The translations under genes were made by a program, and so were the position numbers. This document shows, in pieces, positions 62,411 through 64,000 of a DNA stretch of 64,000 nucleotides. Source of the stretch: MED-G105 sp965263305 (GTDB taxonomy: Bacteria; Pseudomonadota; Alphaproteobacteria; Caulobacterales; Parvularculaceae). The DNA lies in contig OZ253666.1 of assembly GCA_965263305.1 (NCBI GenBank), forward strand, positions 3,656,367 to 3,720,366, given 5' to 3'. Position 1 is the first letter of the stretch, and every line of letters starts with the position of its first letter. Under the pieces are notes generated by a model, which was not told the origin of the DNA, did no database searches, and was given only the letters and a program-made list of their open reading frames with translations.

Positions 62411-63067
62411 CTAAGAGATAATTGATTGGCCTGTTTCCGCCCAATCCTTCAAAAACGCGTCCAAGCCTTTATCTGTTAACGGATGATTAGCCAAGGAGCG
62501 GATGACCCCTGGCGGGATCGTCGCAACATCCGCGCCGGCGAGAGCTGCATCTTTTACGTGTAAGGGCGAGCGGATAGACGCCGCAAGAATTTGCGTGCGG
62601 AAATCGAAATTATCGTAAATGACACGGATTTCGCGGATAAGATCCATGCCTTCAATCCCGATGTCATCGAGGCGACCAATAAAGGGAGAGATAAACGTCG
62701 CCCCCGCCTTCGCCGCTAGCAACGCCTGATTGGCCGAGAAGCACAGGGTCACATTGGTGTCGATATCATCATCGGAAAGCGCCTTACAGGCGGTGACGCC
62801 GTCCATTGTGAGGGGGAGTTTGACGACGACGTTTTCCGCCAATTCCGCTAAGACGCGGCCCTCTTTAGTCATTTCATCAGCGGCGACGGCGGTCACCTCT
62901 GCGCTAACTGGGCCATCGACCAAATGACAAATCTCTTTGGTCACCTCTTTAATATCACGACCTGATTTTAAAATAAGGCTTGGATTGGTCGTAACGCCAT
63001 CGATCAATCCTGTTGGCAACAAAGCCTCAATCTCAGCCACATTGGCGGTATCGACGAAGAATTTCAT
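62411..63067 (-). CDS. Fructose-6-phosphate aldolase/transaldolase
   Basis: The 218-residue protein is the short single-domain transaldolase type. MKFFVDTANVAEIEAL at the N-terminus, GVTTNPSLI (about residues 27-35), the VVVKLPLTMDG strand with the Schiff-base lysine (about residue 85), NVTLCFSANQALLAAKAGATFISPFIGRLDDIG (about residues 107-139) and the end GVIRSLANHPLTDKGLDAFLKDW are all canonical. Such enzymes move a dihydroxyacetone unit between sugar phosphates. In alphaproteobacteria they usually serve as transaldolase. AGGAG precedes the ATG at 63067 by 6 bases. The frame is open upstream to 63082. Confidence 0.95.
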   Translation of the reverse strand: MKFFVDTANVAEIEALLPTGLIDGVTTNPSLILKSGRDIKEVTKEICHLVDGPVSAEVTAVAADEMTKEGRVLAELAENVVVKLPLTMDGVTACKALSDDDIDTNVTLCFSANQALLAAKAGATFISPFIGRLDDIGIEGMDLIREIRVIYDNFDFRTQILAASIRSPLHVKDAALAGADVATIPPGVIRSLANHPLTDKGLDAFLKDWAETGQSIIS

Positions 63068-63078
63068 AGGAGCTCCTG

Positions 63079-63354
63079 TCACATTCGGTTGAGCGAAAAC
63101 ATCGGGGTCAATTCGCCAAAGGCGCTAGCCTGTTCCAACGCATTGGGCAAGACGGCGAGTAGAAAGGTAATCTGGCGGGGCTCAAACACCGGATTTCTCG
63201 CCGAATTGAGCCCGTGCGCGCCGAAAAAAGCCAAACCAAACAGTGTTGGCCACCCGGAATCGCGTTTTCCATCGATCATGATCTGCCGCGACATCGCGCA
63301 TAGGGCATTAGCAAAGGTCAACGCCCTGTTATCAAGACGCACTTCCCATTTCAT
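63079..63354 (-). CDS. Small hypothetical protein upstream of transaldolase
   Basis: A 91-residue ORF with an ATG start, ending 11 bp before the transaldolase start. The translated sequence is compositionally normal, with a moderately hydrophobic region and no signal peptide. The bases around its start (ATAGGAGC after MK) resemble those of the transaldolase gene, but no Shine-Dalgarno is evident on the minus strand. I recognise no family. It may be a real small gene in the same transcript, or a chance ORF. Confidence 0.4.
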   Translation of the reverse strand: MKWEVRLDNRALTFANALCAMSRQIMIDGKRDSGWPTLFGLAFFGAHGLNSARNPVFEPRQITFLLAVLPNALEQASAFGELTPMFSLNRM

Positions 63355-63538
63355 AGGAGCCGTTTATATGATCGCCCTCTGATGATGGGGCGAGGGTCGG
63401 CATTGCGCTTCAAACGGTGGTGATGATGATTGACCTCGTCGCTAAACATCGGCTTTCAACGCCATGCATCGTCAGACCATCAAAACTGTCTTAAGCGCCG
63501 GTTGGCGCAAAAGAATGATTAAGTAACGAAGGGCCTTT

Positions 63539-64000
63539 ATGGGCGCGTCACCCGAACCGACCTCCCCGGTTTCCATTGTCGTCCGCTTTGCCGGCGATTC
63601 CGGCGACGGGATACAACTTCTTGGCAGCCGATTTGCGGACTCCACCGCGCTTTCAGGCTCGGATTTTTCGACTTTTCCCGATTTTCCGGCGGAAATTCGC
63701 GCGCCCGTTGGGACGACCTTCGGCGTCTCCGCCTTCCAGATCAATCTCGGCGCCCGCCGCATCGCGACCGCCGGTGACGCGCCGGATATTCTTGTTGCGT
63801 TCAACCCTGCGGCCTTGAAGGTCAATGCGCCGCTGCTGCCGGACGGTGCCCTCGTTCTCCTGAATACGGATGAATTTAACGAGCGAAACTTCAGTAAGGC
63901 GAATATCGAGAAAGACCCCCGCCAAACAGGCGAATTGGATCGTTTCCAAGTCATCGCAATTCCGATGAAAACCCAAACGCTGGAGGCGGTGAAAGACTCC
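63539..64000 (+). CDS. korA: 2-oxoglutarate:ferredoxin oxidoreductase alpha subunit, N-terminal part (cut by window edge)
   Basis: The visible 154 codons run in frame to the end of the window. The start is ATG at 63539 with GAAGGG upstream. The N-terminal SIVVRFAGDSGDGIQLLGSRFADSTALSGSDFSTFPDFPAEIRAPVGTTFGVSAFQI stretch (about residues 12-68) and DILVAFNPAALKVN and LNTDEF are the gamma-domain signature of the alpha subunit of 2-oxoacid:ferredoxin oxidoreductases of the 2-oxoglutarate type (KorA). The enzyme makes succinyl-CoA and reduced ferredoxin. The catalytic TPP-binding domain is on the beta subunit, expected downstream. Specificity for 2-oxoglutarate is inferred from similarity. Confidence 0.85.
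   Translation, partial: MGASPEPTSPVSIVVRFAGDSGDGIQLLGSRFADSTALSGSDFSTFPDFPAEIRAPVGTTFGVSAFQINLGARRIATAGDAPDILVAFNPAALKVNAPLLPDGALVLLNTDEFNERNFSKANIEKDPRQTGELDRFQVIAIPMKTQTLEAVKDS

Overview
The window looks like a chromosomal segment of an alphaproteobacterium of moderate GC content. The tpiA-type secG-pyrG neighbourhood, the nuoN-birA-coaX-RNase J-DUF1467 run and the photolyase next to a cyclopropane-fatty-acid-synthase-like gene all fit that class. The secreted M13, DUF885 and M1 peptidases would suit a marine Parvularculales/Caulobacterales-like organism, but the sequence alone does not fix an order or genus. I see no rRNA, tRNA, CRISPR array, prophage or plasmid functions.

Layout. 0-7.7 kb: recG, an SDR dehydrogenase, an rbfA-truB-YdjM-like operon, and a divergent molybdenum sulfite dehydrogenase-like gene with its c-type cytochrome, followed by a TetR regulator. 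7.6-8.6 kb is a gene-poor kilobase with hairpins. 8.6-18.4 kb: pyrG and secG, a FabH-type ketosynthase, a PPOX flavoprotein, M13 and DUF885 peptidase-type proteins and a small membrane protein. 18.4-23.7 kb: photolyase, CFA-synthase-like methyltransferase, an SDR, a DsbA-fold isomerase and an MDR reductase, all on the plus strand. 23.8-54.7 kb (minus strand): mgtE, DUF1467, RNase J, coaX, birA and then the complete fourteen-gene set for respiratory complex I, nuoA to nuoN.

The complex I locus is the most notable region. The nuo genes keep their canonical order, but twelve other genes sit between them: a small membrane protein, a secreted protein and a GFA protein that are translationally coupled around nuoC and nuoD; a protein with strong AfsA (A-factor biosynthesis hotdog) motif similarity; an oppositely oriented secreted protein; a membrane protein; an HU protein with a histone-H1-like N-terminal tail and its own terminator; a GNAT acetyltransferase; a coiled-coil peptide; a DUF2807 protein; and an M1 peptidase with a DUF6702 partner.

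54.9-64 kb is more accessory in character: a methyltransferase and GT2 glycosyltransferase pair, a complete IS1595-family insertion sequence, a two-gene secreted set with a matrixin-type metalloprotease, a free-methionine-sulfoxide-reductase-like GAF protein coupled to a fumarylacetoacetate hydrolase family gene, a polytopic membrane protein, a transaldolase and the start of a 2-oxoglutarate:ferredoxin oxidoreductase gene cut by the window edge. Between 61.2 and 61.7 kb three single-base losses in short homopolymers break two of these genes. This is either a local sequence-quality problem or recent decay.

All identifications rest on reading motifs and protein similarity from memory; no database search was run.
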